The translations under genes were made by a program, and so were the position numbers. Positions 34,260-44,731 of a DNA stretch of 64,000 bases are shown one piece after another; position 1 is the stretch's first letter, and every line of letters starts with the position of its first letter. Under the pieces are notes generated by a model. The model made no database searches and was not told the origin of the DNA. It saw nothing but the letters and a program-made list of their open reading frames with translations. Source of the DNA: Beta vulgaris subsp. vulgaris. Lineage: Eukaryota; Streptophyta; Magnoliopsida; Caryophyllales; Amaranthaceae. The stretch is taken from positions 17,950,959 through 18,014,958 of the forward strand of contig NC_079207.1 of assembly GCF_026745355.1 (NCBI RefSeq). Direction: 5' to 3'.

Positions 34260-35506
34260 GAAATATTATATGACACTAAATACATGGCTTTAGAGACAAC
34301 TAACTACATTTGATGCTAAAAAATTTGGCTTTAGAGACAACTACATTCGTGTGACGGTAAATACATCGCTTTAGAGACAACTAACTACAGTTGATGCTGA
34401 AAAAATGGCTTTAGAGACAACTAAATTCATGTGACGCTAAATACATGGCTTTGAAGACAACTAACTACAGTTCATGCTGAAAAGAAATGGCTTTAGAGAC
34501 AACTAAAGTCATGTGACTCTAATACATGGCTTTAGAGACAACTAACTACAGTTGATGCTAAAAAAATGGCTTTAGAGACAACTAATTCATGTGATGCTAA
34601 AAATATGGATTTAGAGACAACCAATATTCATGTGATGCTAAAAACATGGTTTTAGAGGCAACCAACATTCATCTGATGCTAAAATGTATCTTTAGAGGCA
34701 CCAGAATATACTTGATACTAAAAACCAATAGAATTTAGACGTAACCATGTTTATGTGATGGTAAAAGGGGGTTTTAGAGGCAAGTCGCCCAAATGATGTG
34801 CCTTTATAGCCAAATTTATTTTGTAGTTGTAATCCCAGGCCAGGTTTCAATCAAGTCTGTGGAGACTGACCTTCACAGGTCGAACCAGGTTCAAATCAGG
34901 TCAATATCAGGGTGATCCAGCGGTCAGATCTGTTTTTGACACCACTAACGACAATTCAAGTGACACTAAAAAATATCTTTAGATGCAACAATAATTATGT
35001 GATGCTGAAAAAATTGCTATCGAGACAACTAATTCATGTGACGTTAAATCTGGTGTTAGAGACAATAACTATAGTTGATGCTGAAAAAATAGAGACAACT
35101 AATTCATGTGACGCAATAAATACATGGCTTTAGAGACAACTAACTACAGTTGATGCTGAAAAAATGGCTTTAGAGACAACTAAAGTCATGTGACGCTAAA
35201 TACATGGCTTTAGAGATAACTAACTACAGTTGATGCTAAAAAAATGGCTTTAGAGACAATTAAATTCATGTGATGCTAAAAATATGAATTTAGAGACAAC
35301 CAATATTCATGTGATGCTAAAAACATGATTTTAGAGGCAACTAACATTCTTCTGATGCTGAAATGTATCTTTAGAGGCACCAGAATATATACTTGACACT
35401 AAAAACCATATAATTAGAGGCAACCATGTTTATGTGATTGTAAAAGGGGGTTTTAGAGGCAAGTCGGCCAAATGATGTGCCTCTATAGCCAATTTTTTTT
35501 ATAGTG
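34260..35506 (+). repeat. Right subterminal GGCTTTAGAGACAACTAA array, duplicated
   Basis: About twenty copies of a ~50-60 bp composite unit (TGATGCTAAAAAAATGGC, TTTAGAGACAACTAA). The block ending ...GATGTGCCTTTATAGCC near 34810 is repeated as ...GATGTGCCTCTATAGCC near 35490, so the array and its CACTA-like end exist twice ~677 bp apart. Confidence 0.85.
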
Positions 35507-35561
35507 TATACAATTGCATAATTCATTATATAAACATGGATTAAGTTTTAGTACGAATTAC

Positions 35562-36547
35562 CTTTATACATTATTCGTTTTGCAAACTGTAGGATGACTA
35601 TAATTGCACCATTAGCTCCCTCAGCATTTATGTAATTTATCATCTTATCAGCATATGTGCCCCATAAAACACATGTTATGTTGTCGTTCCTAATTATAAA
35701 TACGAATACAAAAAAAGCTAAGTTGTTATATTAAAGCTACAATAAAATATAAAATATGGTAAAAGATTTCATATCAAAAAATAAACATCTATATATACAT
35801 ACTTTGTTTCGACCAGCTCAATAGTCATGCATTTCGATTTAGCGGTCTTGGTTAGTTCACCATACGCAGTCAATTGCCCAATTATATCTATATGTCGATT
35901 AAAAAAAAGTTACAACTTAAGGTGTACATTTCAAAATGAACTAAAAGTAATAGAAATAAAGAAAATGGTAATAGAAGAAATTAAACATACCAATGAGATA
36001 AACATCAGAATCTTTTTTGGCCAAAATATCACCAAATGGAACAAATTCAAAACCATATAGTGGGATATCCAAAGGATTGCAATCCACTATAGACAATCCA
36101 TAATTCATTGATATGGTGAACTTATGTTGCGTAGTTAGCTCGTATCCACCATTATCATGTGACGGAAAATTTGAAATTTGTCTAAATCCTCCTTCCTCAA
36201 TCTTAGGCCAAAAAGCAACAATTAGGTTCCTTTGAAAATTGGCATGTATTTTTGTACCCTATATAATATAATTAACAATTAGTATTATAAATTAACACAT
36301 ATATAATATAATTGAATATTAGTAAAGTAAACGAATACAAATATTAATCTATATAATATAATTGCAGATCACATACATGTACATCCAACAAAATCATTTC
36401 AATTCTACCAGCTTCGAGATTGTTCATAAAGTTTGGCTTCTCATAAACCCGTATTATCCGGACTTCAATAGTGATATACTTTGTTTCCTTAACCAAATCA
36501 GAAACATTAAATATTTTCTTAACAGGTGCATCATTTCGGGATGCCAT
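35562..36547 (-). CDS. RPA70-like ssDNA-binding protein, 5' exons only
   Basis: Four exons with clean GT-AG sites and compatible phases: 36547-36377, 36258-35991, 35887-35803 and 35689-35562, giving ~217 aa. Exon 1 starts MASRNDAPVKKIFNVSDL. Exon 2 reads GTKIHANFQRN and then LYGFEFVPFGDI. The exon 2/3 junction reads DSDVYLIDIIGQL, the family's YLIDVIG block. Exon 4 holds ITCVLWGTYADKMINYI and ILQFAKR, typical of replication factor A large-subunit OB folds (DBD-A into DBD-B). Plant genomes carry many such RPA1-B-like copies. The last donor (AAAG|GTAATT) is 56 bp from the CACTA terminus at 35506, and no further exon is found. The gene is therefore truncated or has a giant intron. Role, if any: single-strand DNA binding. 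Confidence 0.7.
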
Positions 36548-36632
36548 TTGTGTAGCAAAAATATTATATTGAAAGATAGAATAAAGTGTAGTAAAAAATG
36601 AATTAAGATTAGGAGTATGAGATGAGTGTGTA

Positions 36633-36640
36633 TCTATATA
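36633..36640 (-). promoter_or_regulatory. TATA box of the RPA70-like gene
   Basis: The coding strand reads TATATAGA, ~86 bp before the ATG. Confidence 0.45.
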
Positions 36641-36776
36641 AAGTGAAGTAAAAGATGTATTTTCATTAGTATTTCATGTTAAGATGAAGCTGTTTAAGGA
36701 AATGATTTGGTCCGTCCCAATTCGTTCAGTGATTGTAGGAATTACTTACCTAAAATCTGAATATCTCATAATATAT

Positions 36777-37522
36777 CACCGGTTATAAGATTGCTTACAA
36801 TAAATTGTTACCTTAATTGAAATCATTAAATCACTCAAAATCAGATCATAAACTACTTCAATTAATAATATATATAGCTATTTTAACTTCGAATAACCCA
36901 TATATTCCTGAAATACAATTATTACGAAAAATGGTATCATGATTCCGTTTGAATTAACACTGAGAATTAATATATTTTCATATCTTAAAGATTATATCTA
37001 TAAAAAATTTTGCCATGATACATTCTCATCTATATTAAGCTAATTCAATATATATAATTGGTGACATAAGTATATCCCATGTAATATCATAGCCCAAAAT
37101 CGTAATATCTTTTTATAGATATAAAAAATATAGGACATATATTGGCATGAGGATGCATTTCACCGGTTATAAGATTGCTTACAATAAATTGTTACCTGAA
37201 TTTAAATCATTAAATCACTCAAAATCAGATCATAAACTAATTCAATTAATAATATATCTAGCCTATTTTAACTTCGAATAACCCATATATTTCTGAAATA
37301 CAAATATTATGAAAAATGGTATCATGCTTCCTTCTGAATTAACGCTGAGAATTAATAGATTTTCATATCTTAAAGATTATACGCCTTAAAATTTTGCCAT
37401 AATACATTCTCATCTATATTAAGCTAATTCAATATCTTTCATTGGTGACATAAGTATATCCCATGCAATATCATAGCCCAAAATCGTAATATTTTTTTAT
37501 AGATATAAAAAATATAGGACAT
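36777..37522. repeat. Tandem duplication, 384-bp unit
   Basis: CACCGGTTATAAGATTGC occurs at 36777 and 37161, and the following ~360 bp align with ~95% identity by eye. The copy junction contains TTGGCATGAGGATGCATTTC, also present at 41711-41733 in the neighbouring RPA-like locus. Confidence 0.9.
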
Positions 37523-37581
37523 ATAATGCACAAACCTTACCTAAATTGGCGTGATTATATTATTTTATTAAAAAAACTAAT

Positions 37582-38045
37582 ATGAACCCAGTGCATACTA
37601 ATTAGTGTGCACCCGATCCATATCACGTGAATTTAGGATAGTGTATATTAAAATGATATAGTGTATGTTAAAATGATATAGTGTACCTATGTATAATATA
37701 GTATATCTATTTTTGATATAGTGTATCTAGTTTTGATATAGTGTATATTTTTGTGATGTGTTTACGTAAATATTTTCCTATAGGATATAGTGTACCTAGT
37801 TATGATATAGTGTTCCTATAGGATATAGTGTACCTAGTTATGATATAGTGTACCTCTGTATGATATAGTGTACGTAGTTATGATATAGTGTATCTATTTT
37901 TGATATAGTGTACCTATGTATCATATAGTGTATCTATTTTTTATATAGTGTATCTATTTTTGATATAGTGTATAAGTGAGTACTTCTTAACCGGTCACGT
38001 GCCTGGGCCTGGTCCACACTATTTTTAGTGTGAACCGGGTCCATG
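37582..38045. mobile_element. Foldback element with ~20-bp minisatellite core
   Basis: Ends ATGAACCCAGTGCATACT and AGTGTGAACCGGGTCCAT are imperfect inverted repeats. Each end is itself a small hairpin (GTGCATACTAATTAGTGTGCAC on the left; CCACACTATTTTTAGTGTG on the right). Confidence 0.65.
37640..37975 (+). repeat. GATATAGTGTATCTATTTTT minisatellite
   Basis: About 15 units of a ~20-bp repeat with variants GATATAGTGTACCTATGTAT and GATATAGTGTACCTAGTTAT. Confidence 0.92.
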
Positions 38046-38537
38046 TAAGACGGATTGTTATTTTATTACCTTACTTACAATTAAATATTCACTCCAAATA
38101 TACTACTGATTTAGCATTGAGAAATATATGTTGAATACTCAATATACTTATAGATTACCATGTTTTCTTTGGTAAGTATATATTTTGAATCTTAAGTAAG
38201 CAAACTACATAAATTAACGTGATCTAGACTTGTAAATAATAAATGTGGCTCAATTAACTACAAAATCTGAAATTTAAATCGACCAAATTTTAAGTATTTA
38301 ATTATAAGTGTTTAATTAAATATATGTACATTGCTTTGATATGTGGTCAAACTGAACATAAGTTCCACAACACTAAATACGTGTCATTTACTATGGAAAA
38401 AATATAATATTAATAATAACTAATCTTATTGAAAATAAAAGTCTTATTATGAAAACAACCTTAATACAACTGAAAATAAAAATACAATACTTAAATAAAG
38501 CAAAAACTTAAAATAACTATTTCATATCTTAAAAAAT
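38046..38537. other. Intergenic DNA, 3' side of the F-box gene
   Basis: No gene recognised. Confidence 0.4.
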
Positions 38538-39470
38538 CTAGTGGAGCAATAGTAGAAAAAATGCTGCTTCGCGATTACATAGGTATGCATCACATAAACT
38601 ATTGATATCATCGGGACCCAATGCGAAGTAATCCCATTTGTCCACAATGTTGTCATATGCATGAAGGTGCCCCTTATCACACTTTACCACTTCATCTGAT
38701 TCAAGAACAATGTTATTATTTAACCAAAGGGACACCATCATATCTCGTACAGTTTCTCTTAATTGAACCACTTGATCTATTGCATGCTGGTGAAAAACAC
38801 TTAGGAATAAGGTTACACCCCTCTTTTTGCGCTCTTCATCCACATTGCATATAAGCAAAAGTCCCAATAAATAAGTGGCCAAGACATTGCTCTTTGAATG
38901 TGCCAAGTCGATGTTTTTCAACCCTTCATCTAACAACACATAGGTAAAATATTGTACCTATGAAAAAGTATTTAGTTATGTTGATAATGTAAATAAATAA
39001 ATAAATATACAGGGGATAAAATTTCGTTAAACAAAAAATAAACAACTTTATCATGCCATAGCGCAAAAGTGCTCCGGGGTTCTTGTATTGAAAGCACAAA
39101 TCAAAAAATTTTGTTTTATTTTCATCATTTCGCCAAGAACGCAAGTACAATTGTTCAAAAGAAACTTTCTCATAAATCTTCTCATCATACGACATTTTAT
39201 TAATAGCCTTGCAACTGAAAAAAATAATAATTTCATAAGATGACAACAAAATTTATACATGCGGTTTTATTTCGGAATAATGTATGTAGCACTTAGGTAA
39301 GTAAGAATTATATCCCGTCAAAGAAAAAGTAAGAATTATAAAACTTACGTCAATCTGCATGCAAACAAATCAGGTGCATTTGCAGCACCAACGCGTGAAA
39401 GAATTTCAATAATAATTTCAGTAGGAAGGGCATGAACAATGTTAGGCTTCTTTGCAGTTGGGAATTCCAT
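38538..39470 (-). CDS. F-box protein, At1g67623-like family
   Basis: Exon 1 (39470-39349) starts MEFPTAKKPNIVHALP and holds the F-box core LPTEIIIEILSRVGAANAPDLF. The donor GTAAGT at 39348 and acceptor CAG at 39217-39215 join it in frame to CRLTCKAINKMSYDEKIYEK, the family's F-box end. Exon 2 continues WRNDENKTKFFDLCFQYKNPGALLRYGM. Exon 3 (from ~38957) reads YFTYVLLDEGLKNIDLAH, then a TYLLGLLLICN block, and ends with a Cys/His-containing tail (KCDKGHLHAYDN...SLCDAYLCNREAAFF). The family normally acts as SCF substrate receptor. I cannot find a phase-correct GT donor for intron 2 (exon 2 seems to end MIK with AAGTTG), so the gene may be slightly damaged. A TATA box lies upstream. Confidence 0.65.
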
Positions 39471-39563
39471 GATTGAGAGTATGAGAATGATAAAATGTAT
39501 ATAATTTTGATGGTGTATTTTGGAATTGAGTGAATTGTAAACTATATGCATGTATATTTAGGC

Positions 39564-39571
39564 TATATATA
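39564..39571 (-). promoter_or_regulatory. TATA box of the F-box gene
   Basis: The coding strand reads TATATATAG ~95 bp before the ATG. Confidence 0.45.
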
Positions 39572-39579
39572 ACATGCAT

Positions 39580-40063
39580 AAAAAAGGCATGATTAGGGAA
39601 AATGAAAGGATGTGTCTTTTGGCAACAATATTTTGAAAAACGGAAAGTCACTATTTAATGGCATATCATACCAAAATTTCGTAACTGTCAAATCTATATA
39701 AGGAATTTTTACTAAATTCATTAAACAAAAAGACGGCACTTAATATTTTTTTTTTTTTAAAGGTGACTAATGATTGTAATATTTCTTTGAAATATACGTC
39801 AATTATTAATGATTGGAATAATTTAGTTTATTAATGTAAGTGTTTGGTAATGAATCAATGTGTAATAAGGTTTACAAATACACGTATATATATTATATAT
39901 ATTTATTGGTATTAAATTTTCATTCTATTAAGATTTAGGAAACAGCGAAGTGGTGGAATTATATAATTAATAATGCATAACAAAAAGTACTAAACTTACA
40001 TTTTAATTGAAACAATCTGTAAATAAGAAATTCCAAAAACAAATAAGTTTAAATGCATAACAA
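39580..40063. other. Intergenic AT-rich DNA
   Basis: No gene or repeat recognised. Confidence 0.4.
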
Positions 40064-41362
40064 TTATATTTTGTGATCCATTCTTTTGCCATAAGTAGGA
40101 AACTTGCAAGTGAATTGATAAGCACACTCTTCGGCCCAGTAAACGTGTGTAACATCTACAACTTCATGAACTTTTGATTTCAAACCTAGCAATGTCGCTT
40201 CAAGTACGAACACATATGCATCTCCAATATGGGAGAAAAGTTTGTTCCGTAGATTGTCCGTGAAATTAACCTTAAAAAAACCATTCAATTATAATGCGAA
40301 ACTTAGATTACAAAATGGTTGTAGTGTAGAAGTTTATTAATATTAACATACATAACTCTTTACGTTGTTTCGGTAGATCAAGAGTGGACATTTGTAATAT
40401 AAAACAAATTTGCTTGTAAGATAGTCCAACACATAATGACCCACTTATATCCTTAGTTTTGATATGTATGAATAGGCAATCCAAAGTATTCACATAAATC
40501 TCATATATTCTCCCAACAACCCTACACTTGCATTCCTACGATGAAATAATGAATTTCATTTACATATATTTATATAAATCAAAACGAAAAAATATAAGAT
40601 ATTATAAAGTAAATATGAGATAGGACATATTCCGTTGTATTTGTGAAAATCAAAAATCGACAAACGCATTGAATTTGAGATGCATAGTAATTTATTGAGC
40701 GGGAGAGAAGTCTTATTTATCCATATTGTCTTGTGTCGCGCGAACAAATTGATCGTTATGAAACCTAATTATACAATTAAAACATGTATTTAATTGAACA
40801 CGTTAATTTGCACATGATTGAAAAAATGCTCCAAAACGCATGTAAGTATACATAATAGCTTACCATTGCTTTAGCTTGCTTGGAATCTTTGTCCTAGGAT
40901 TGATCATGATTTGTGTGTTTTCAACGGATTGCAAATAAATGCCTATGAAATGTAGTAAAAAAAACAAACGGTATTTATAAGTATTTAAAAGCAAATTGTA
41001 AACATATGTTACCTAAATCATACAATTTGTATGCTTACCATCGTCATTTTTCAAAACCACCCCTCTTGCTAAAACAACCATCGCTTCTTGTAATATGTCA
41101 CAACTTAATTGTTCTAATTGGTCAAAACAATTGTTGACAACACATAGTTTCATAGCAGTGTAACTGATATACGTACAAATAACGAATCAATATGTTGTTT
41201 ATGGCAAAAAAAAAATCAACTACATGTAATATAAATCACAACAATATAAAACTACCTCTTGTCAATTAGTATGATATATTGTTTGTTGCTTTGTCGATCT
41301 ATTTTTGATTGAACACGTCCCATATAGATGCGTACTCCAACAACAGCTAACATGTCATTTTT
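40064..41362 (-). pseudogene. RPA70-like gene, DBD-B and later exons, degenerate
   Basis: Three exons join in phase: ~41362-41256 (NDMLAVVGVRIYMGRVQS, then QYIILIDK), 41163-41039 (YTAMKLCVVNNCFDQLEQLS, then VVLARGVVLKNDD) and 40942-40864 (GIYLQSVENTQIMINPR, then LKQW). This is the RPA1 DBD-B order: AVVG, VALARG-type, ST..T..INP, L..W. The next two open segments (~40525-40380, CKCRVVGRIYEIYVNT; 40276-40064, FTDNLRNKLFSHIGDAYVF) do not join in frame with the predicted sites. Exon 41362 has no clear acceptor. It is most likely a decayed paralogue of the gene at 35562-36547, or its displaced 3' half. Confidence 0.6.
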
Positions 41363-41654
41363 TTTAGAATTCCACAGTAAAAAATGTGTTTATTTCATAT
41401 GTATATATATTTATGATAACATTAATACTAAACGTGGAAAATGATAAAGAATAACGCAAATATAACAAAACGTGGAAAATTAATAGTTAGAATGTTTTAA
41501 CAAATGATAAAAATTCAGTTAAATTAATACTAAAAAACGTGGAAAATGATAATAAAAATACTGTGTTAACAAATGAAAAAATATAATATCTTAGACTTAT
41601 TTAAGGAGGAAATATACAATATATATATATATATATACATTTTTCCTTATTGTC

Positions 41655-41765
41655 AACATCAACTTGTCCTTCAAAGAATTTAGCAATGTGAATTCATCTT
41701 TTCGTACCTTATTGGCATGAGGATGCATTTCACAAAAATGTATGACAACTTGAGAGGAAAAAAAT
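41655..41765 (-). pseudogene. Exon-like segment near the RPA-like copy
   Basis: Open stretch reading QVVIHFCEMHPHANK and then VRKDEFTLLNSLKDKLM. Part of it (GAAATGCATCCTCATGCCAA) is repeated at 37143-37163. I do not recognise the family. Confidence 0.3.
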
Positions 41766-42292
41766 ATCACAATAGAACTACCTTTTGTATGTTCAATATA
41801 TATAAGACAAACAATAACGCAAATAAAAGTATGGGTCTCCTGAAATCAATTTATTTCGGAATCAATCAATGAAAAATTCACTGGAATATTTTGTTTGTAA
41901 ATTGCCAATTATATTTGCATTTTAGATTAGTGTTTTAATGTATGTGTTTGGTAATGAATCATTCGGTTATAAGGTAAATGAAATCAAAATCTTTAACACA
42001 CATAAGAGTATCAAACACATATATTCCATGCTAGATTGAAAATAACAAAATAGTTATGTTAAATATAAAATTTAGTCACATTTTTTTTAGATCCGAAAAA
42101 AAAATTAAGTGGTGCATTATATATTACTTTTCCTTGATTAAACTAAATTCATGACCATGAAAAATAAAGAGAGATAGATAGTACATATTTAATATGAAAA
42201 TTCAAGACAATACATGAGAAAACTAAACTACTTCATTCTTCAATACATCATCTCATCTTTTGATTGCCAATGGTTACACACCTTTAATTACA
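41766..42292. other. Intergenic AT-rich DNA
   Basis: No gene recognised. Confidence 0.35.
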
Positions 42293-42538
42293 TTACTGAT
42301 TTATTAGAGAATCCAAATACTGAATTGTTCCCTTTGCTTCTGTTGTTGCAAGTTCAATCTTATTACGAAAGGAGATAATCATACCAACATAACCCATTCT
42401 TTCCATATCTTCTTCTTCTAATTTCTCTAGTGCTTTTAGAGAATTTGCAATTTGCTCATCAATGGCATACCATGCTTCAAATAATTCCAACATAGCCTCA
42501 TTAACATCGTTGACATGTTTAGCAATTTTAGGATCCAT
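42293..42538 (-). CDS. Small helical protein, 81 aa, family unknown
   Basis: ATG at 42538, stop at 42293. The sequence (MDPKIAKHVNDVNEAMLELF, AWYAIDEQIANSLKALEKLEEED, later ELATTEAKGTIQYLDSLINQ) is Leu/Glu/Ala-rich without Cys or Pro, so it should be almost all alpha-helix and coiled-coil prone. A TATAAAAT box lies ~115 bp upstream, giving a plausible leader. It sits between the RPA-like/F-box cluster and the 42939 ORF on the same strand. I do not recognise a family; a chance ORF is possible, but the regular heptad-like pattern and promoter argue against it. Confidence 0.5.
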   Translation of the reverse strand: MDPKIAKHVNDVNEAMLELFEAWYAIDEQIANSLKALEKLEEEDMERMGYVGMIISFRNKIELATTEAKGTIQYLDSLINQ

Positions 42539-42650
42539 CTAATGGAGTATTTCGATTTTTCAGAAATTTGAAGGTTACTTAACTTAGAATTTTTTTTGAA
42601 TGTTTTTTGTTTTTGGTTTGGTTGTGAAAAAAACCGGTTTATTAGAATGC

Positions 42651-42658
42651 ATTTTATA
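42651..42658 (-). promoter_or_regulatory. TATA box of the 81-aa gene
   Basis: The coding strand reads CTATAAAATGC. Confidence 0.45.
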
Positions 42659-42938
42659 GGCATAAAAACATCATTTAATGTAATGCATGCATTAGGTGGT
42701 AGTTCAAAATTTAATGTCTTGCATGCATTGGTTGGTAATTCATGATTTAAAGTATTGCATGGATGAATAATCCAACCGTGAGAGATCATTACAAAAACGT
42801 TTTTGTTATATTAAGCTAGACAAATAAATATTGTAATTGTGATTCCATTTATTTTGTATTGCAATTAAGAAAAATAAAATACTACATTAATATAAAAGAG
42901 TTTGTAGACAACTTGCTATTATACCTACAACAAATTTC

Positions 42939-43503
42939 CTAATCATTCTTTGCAATATAAGACAACAAAATTTTATTTCTAAAACGAAGAAGATTTCCGT
43001 CGACTAAATTCAATTCATCGAAACACTCATGGCACACTTTATGCATCCTTGGAGGTAAAGTGTGTAGGTAGTACAACATCATATTATCACAATCCAAGTA
43101 GGTCCTAAACCCAGCTTTTGATGAACAAACATCTTCAATAGTATCCCATATAGGCGAATCCAAACATATATCTTGCGTGAATTCAGTTGACACTTTATGA
43201 CATGAAAGACGACCCGAACGGAATAGTGTTAAAACCATTGCATCCACATCAAAGAAATTAGAATGTGCCAATTTCGGGTGCCATCCTTCTTCACACGTTT
43301 TTGCTTGTAACGCATAATCTTCAATTGAGGCGTATTGTGCTTCACAGGGGACTTGATGACATACATCTTCAATTATGGACGTATCACGTATAAGGTTGCT
43401 AGATTGGCGTTGATTTAATATTTTTTTAAACTAATTTCATAATGCATGAATAAGAAACAAAAAATTGTTTTATGGTGCGACATGACCATCCTAAAGACGC
43501 CAT
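42939..43503 (-). pseudogene. Unknown Cys-containing ORF with 5' frameshift
   Basis: A long open frame from ~43431 to 42939 reads NQRQSSNLIRDTSIIEDVCHQ, later EGWHPKLAHSNFFDVDAMV, and ends MHKVCHECFDELNLVDGN...LSYIAKND, about 165 codons. There is no in-frame ATG near its start. The nearest good ATG (43503, MASLGWSCRTIKQF) sits 83 bp after a TATAAATA box and reaches a stop in GTTTAA just before the long frame. One missing T there would link the two, so it looks like a one-base frameshift. Seven of the eight Cys lie in the long frame. Family not recognised; locus context is the RPA-like/F-box cluster. Confidence 0.45.
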
Positions 43504-43585
43504 TTTTACTCTCTTCTAATTTTTAAAATTCTGATAATTTGTGTTATGATGTGGTGTGGTGAGACAAAGGCCAAAGCACCATTCA

Positions 43586-43593
43586 TATTTATA
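43586..43593 (-). promoter_or_regulatory. TATA box upstream of the 42939-43503 ORF
   Basis: The coding strand reads TATAAATA 83 bp before the ATG at 43503. Confidence 0.5.
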
Positions 43594-43879
43594 CTACTTA
43601 TGGCCGTGCATAATTTAGGTTTTATATTTATTTATTTATATATGTAATTTACTCAAGTAAGGAAAAATTGTTTCCTTAATATTAGCGTGGTTGGTTGATT
43701 TGGTAACTAATTAATTATTGCCTTAATTATTTCGATTACGTATCAATTACAACCGTGATTGATATTCAATTTTTTTTTATTTTTTTTGCAATTTGAGTGT
43801 TTCAATTACATAGATTACGTGATTGACATAACTGTTTCCTTAATTATATAGATTACCTATCAATTAAATCCGTAATTGA

Positions 43880-44473
43880 AAAACCTAGCCTCCCCTCTCC
43901 TTTTCTCTCTCTAAAACCCTAGCCTCCCTTACCCCATCTTCATCAATTAGGGGGCTGCCATGGATGTTTTCATCCATGGTAAGCCCCTTTTTCCCTTTTT
44001 TTTCAGTTTTTAGTTCATTTTCTTGTTTGTTCAATAAATTAGTATCTCTTTATGAGATTTTCTCAAACCTTTTATGGGTTTTTGTTTCTGTTTGGAAATC
44101 TCCTTCTCCCCTATGGAGTTGTGAGTATGGTTCTTTTGTTTTAGGTATGAGAATTATTCTCATTGGTTGAAGTTCGAGATTCAACCTGAAGAATTAGGGT
44201 TTCACAACTCTGTAAATTATGGAAACTATTGGAGTACGTTCATCCCAAAATTTCCGCATCTGCAGATCGTATGCCGAACCAGAGCGAACTCACAGATTGC
44301 ATTGCTTCAGATGGAGATTTTTATTAAGGCAAAATTAAGTCAAATCTGCGATGTTTACATTCTAGGGTGATATGTATTTCTATTAGAATTTTATGTTTTT
44401 CAGAAATGACTTGTAAGTGCCGTTTCGCGAAATATTAATGAAATCCCTTTTCTTTCTTTAAAAAAAAAAAAAA
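43880..44473 (+). mobile_element. Retroposed poly(A) unit with direct TSD
   Basis: The ~590-bp unit starts with a CT-rich, mRNA-leader-like sequence (CCTAGCCTCCCCTCTCC, CTCTCTAAAACCCTAGCC). It ends in a 13-A run and is flanked by TCCGTAATTGA (43869-43879 and 44474-44484; 14 bp if the A's are counted). Poly(A) plus a TSD means LINE-type target-primed insertion. It has no RT and no pol III boxes, so it is a processed pseudogene, a non-coding RNA copy or a short LINE derivative. The ORFs inside are not recognised. Confidence 0.8.
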
Positions 44474-44484
44474 TCCGTAATTGA

Positions 44485-44731
44485 CGTCAATTATATAGAT
44501 TACTGAATCAATTATATATATGCGTGATTAAGGGAAGGGATATGCGTGATTATGGGAATTTCATATTCTTTGATTCCTTTGCCACATGGACCATCTAATT
44601 GAGCTTCGAAAAATACTGATCAATGGAGCATGCCACGTCATGCCAAGGGGGGCTTGAAATCTCTAACTGAATGACACGTGGCCTAAAGGATTCTTCTTTA
44701 GATATATATATGTAGATGAAAAAAATTCATA
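44485..44731. other. Spacer
   Basis: No feature beyond a CACGTG at ~44675. Confidence 0.3.

Larger units (their letters stand above)
27559..35506. mobile_element. Possible ~7.9 kb CACTA-type element, mosaic interior
   Basis: The left end is CACTACAACAAAAC with TATAGAGGCAAT just inside. The right end read inward is CACTATAAAAAAAATTGG with CTATAGAGGCAC just inside. Both ends carry subterminal TTTAGAGGCAACCAT-type repeats (27590-28075 and 34260-35490). The 3-bp flanks AAT and TAT differ at one base, so pairing the two ends is not proven. No transposase seen; the interior holds other insertions. Confidence 0.5.

Noticed and set aside
34912..35133. 73-aa ORF in the GGCTTTAGAGACAAC array
   Set aside because: Repeat-array translation.
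37640..37975. CRISPR-like regular repeat
   Set aside because: Units are contiguous with no unique spacers, in a plant genome; it is a minisatellite.
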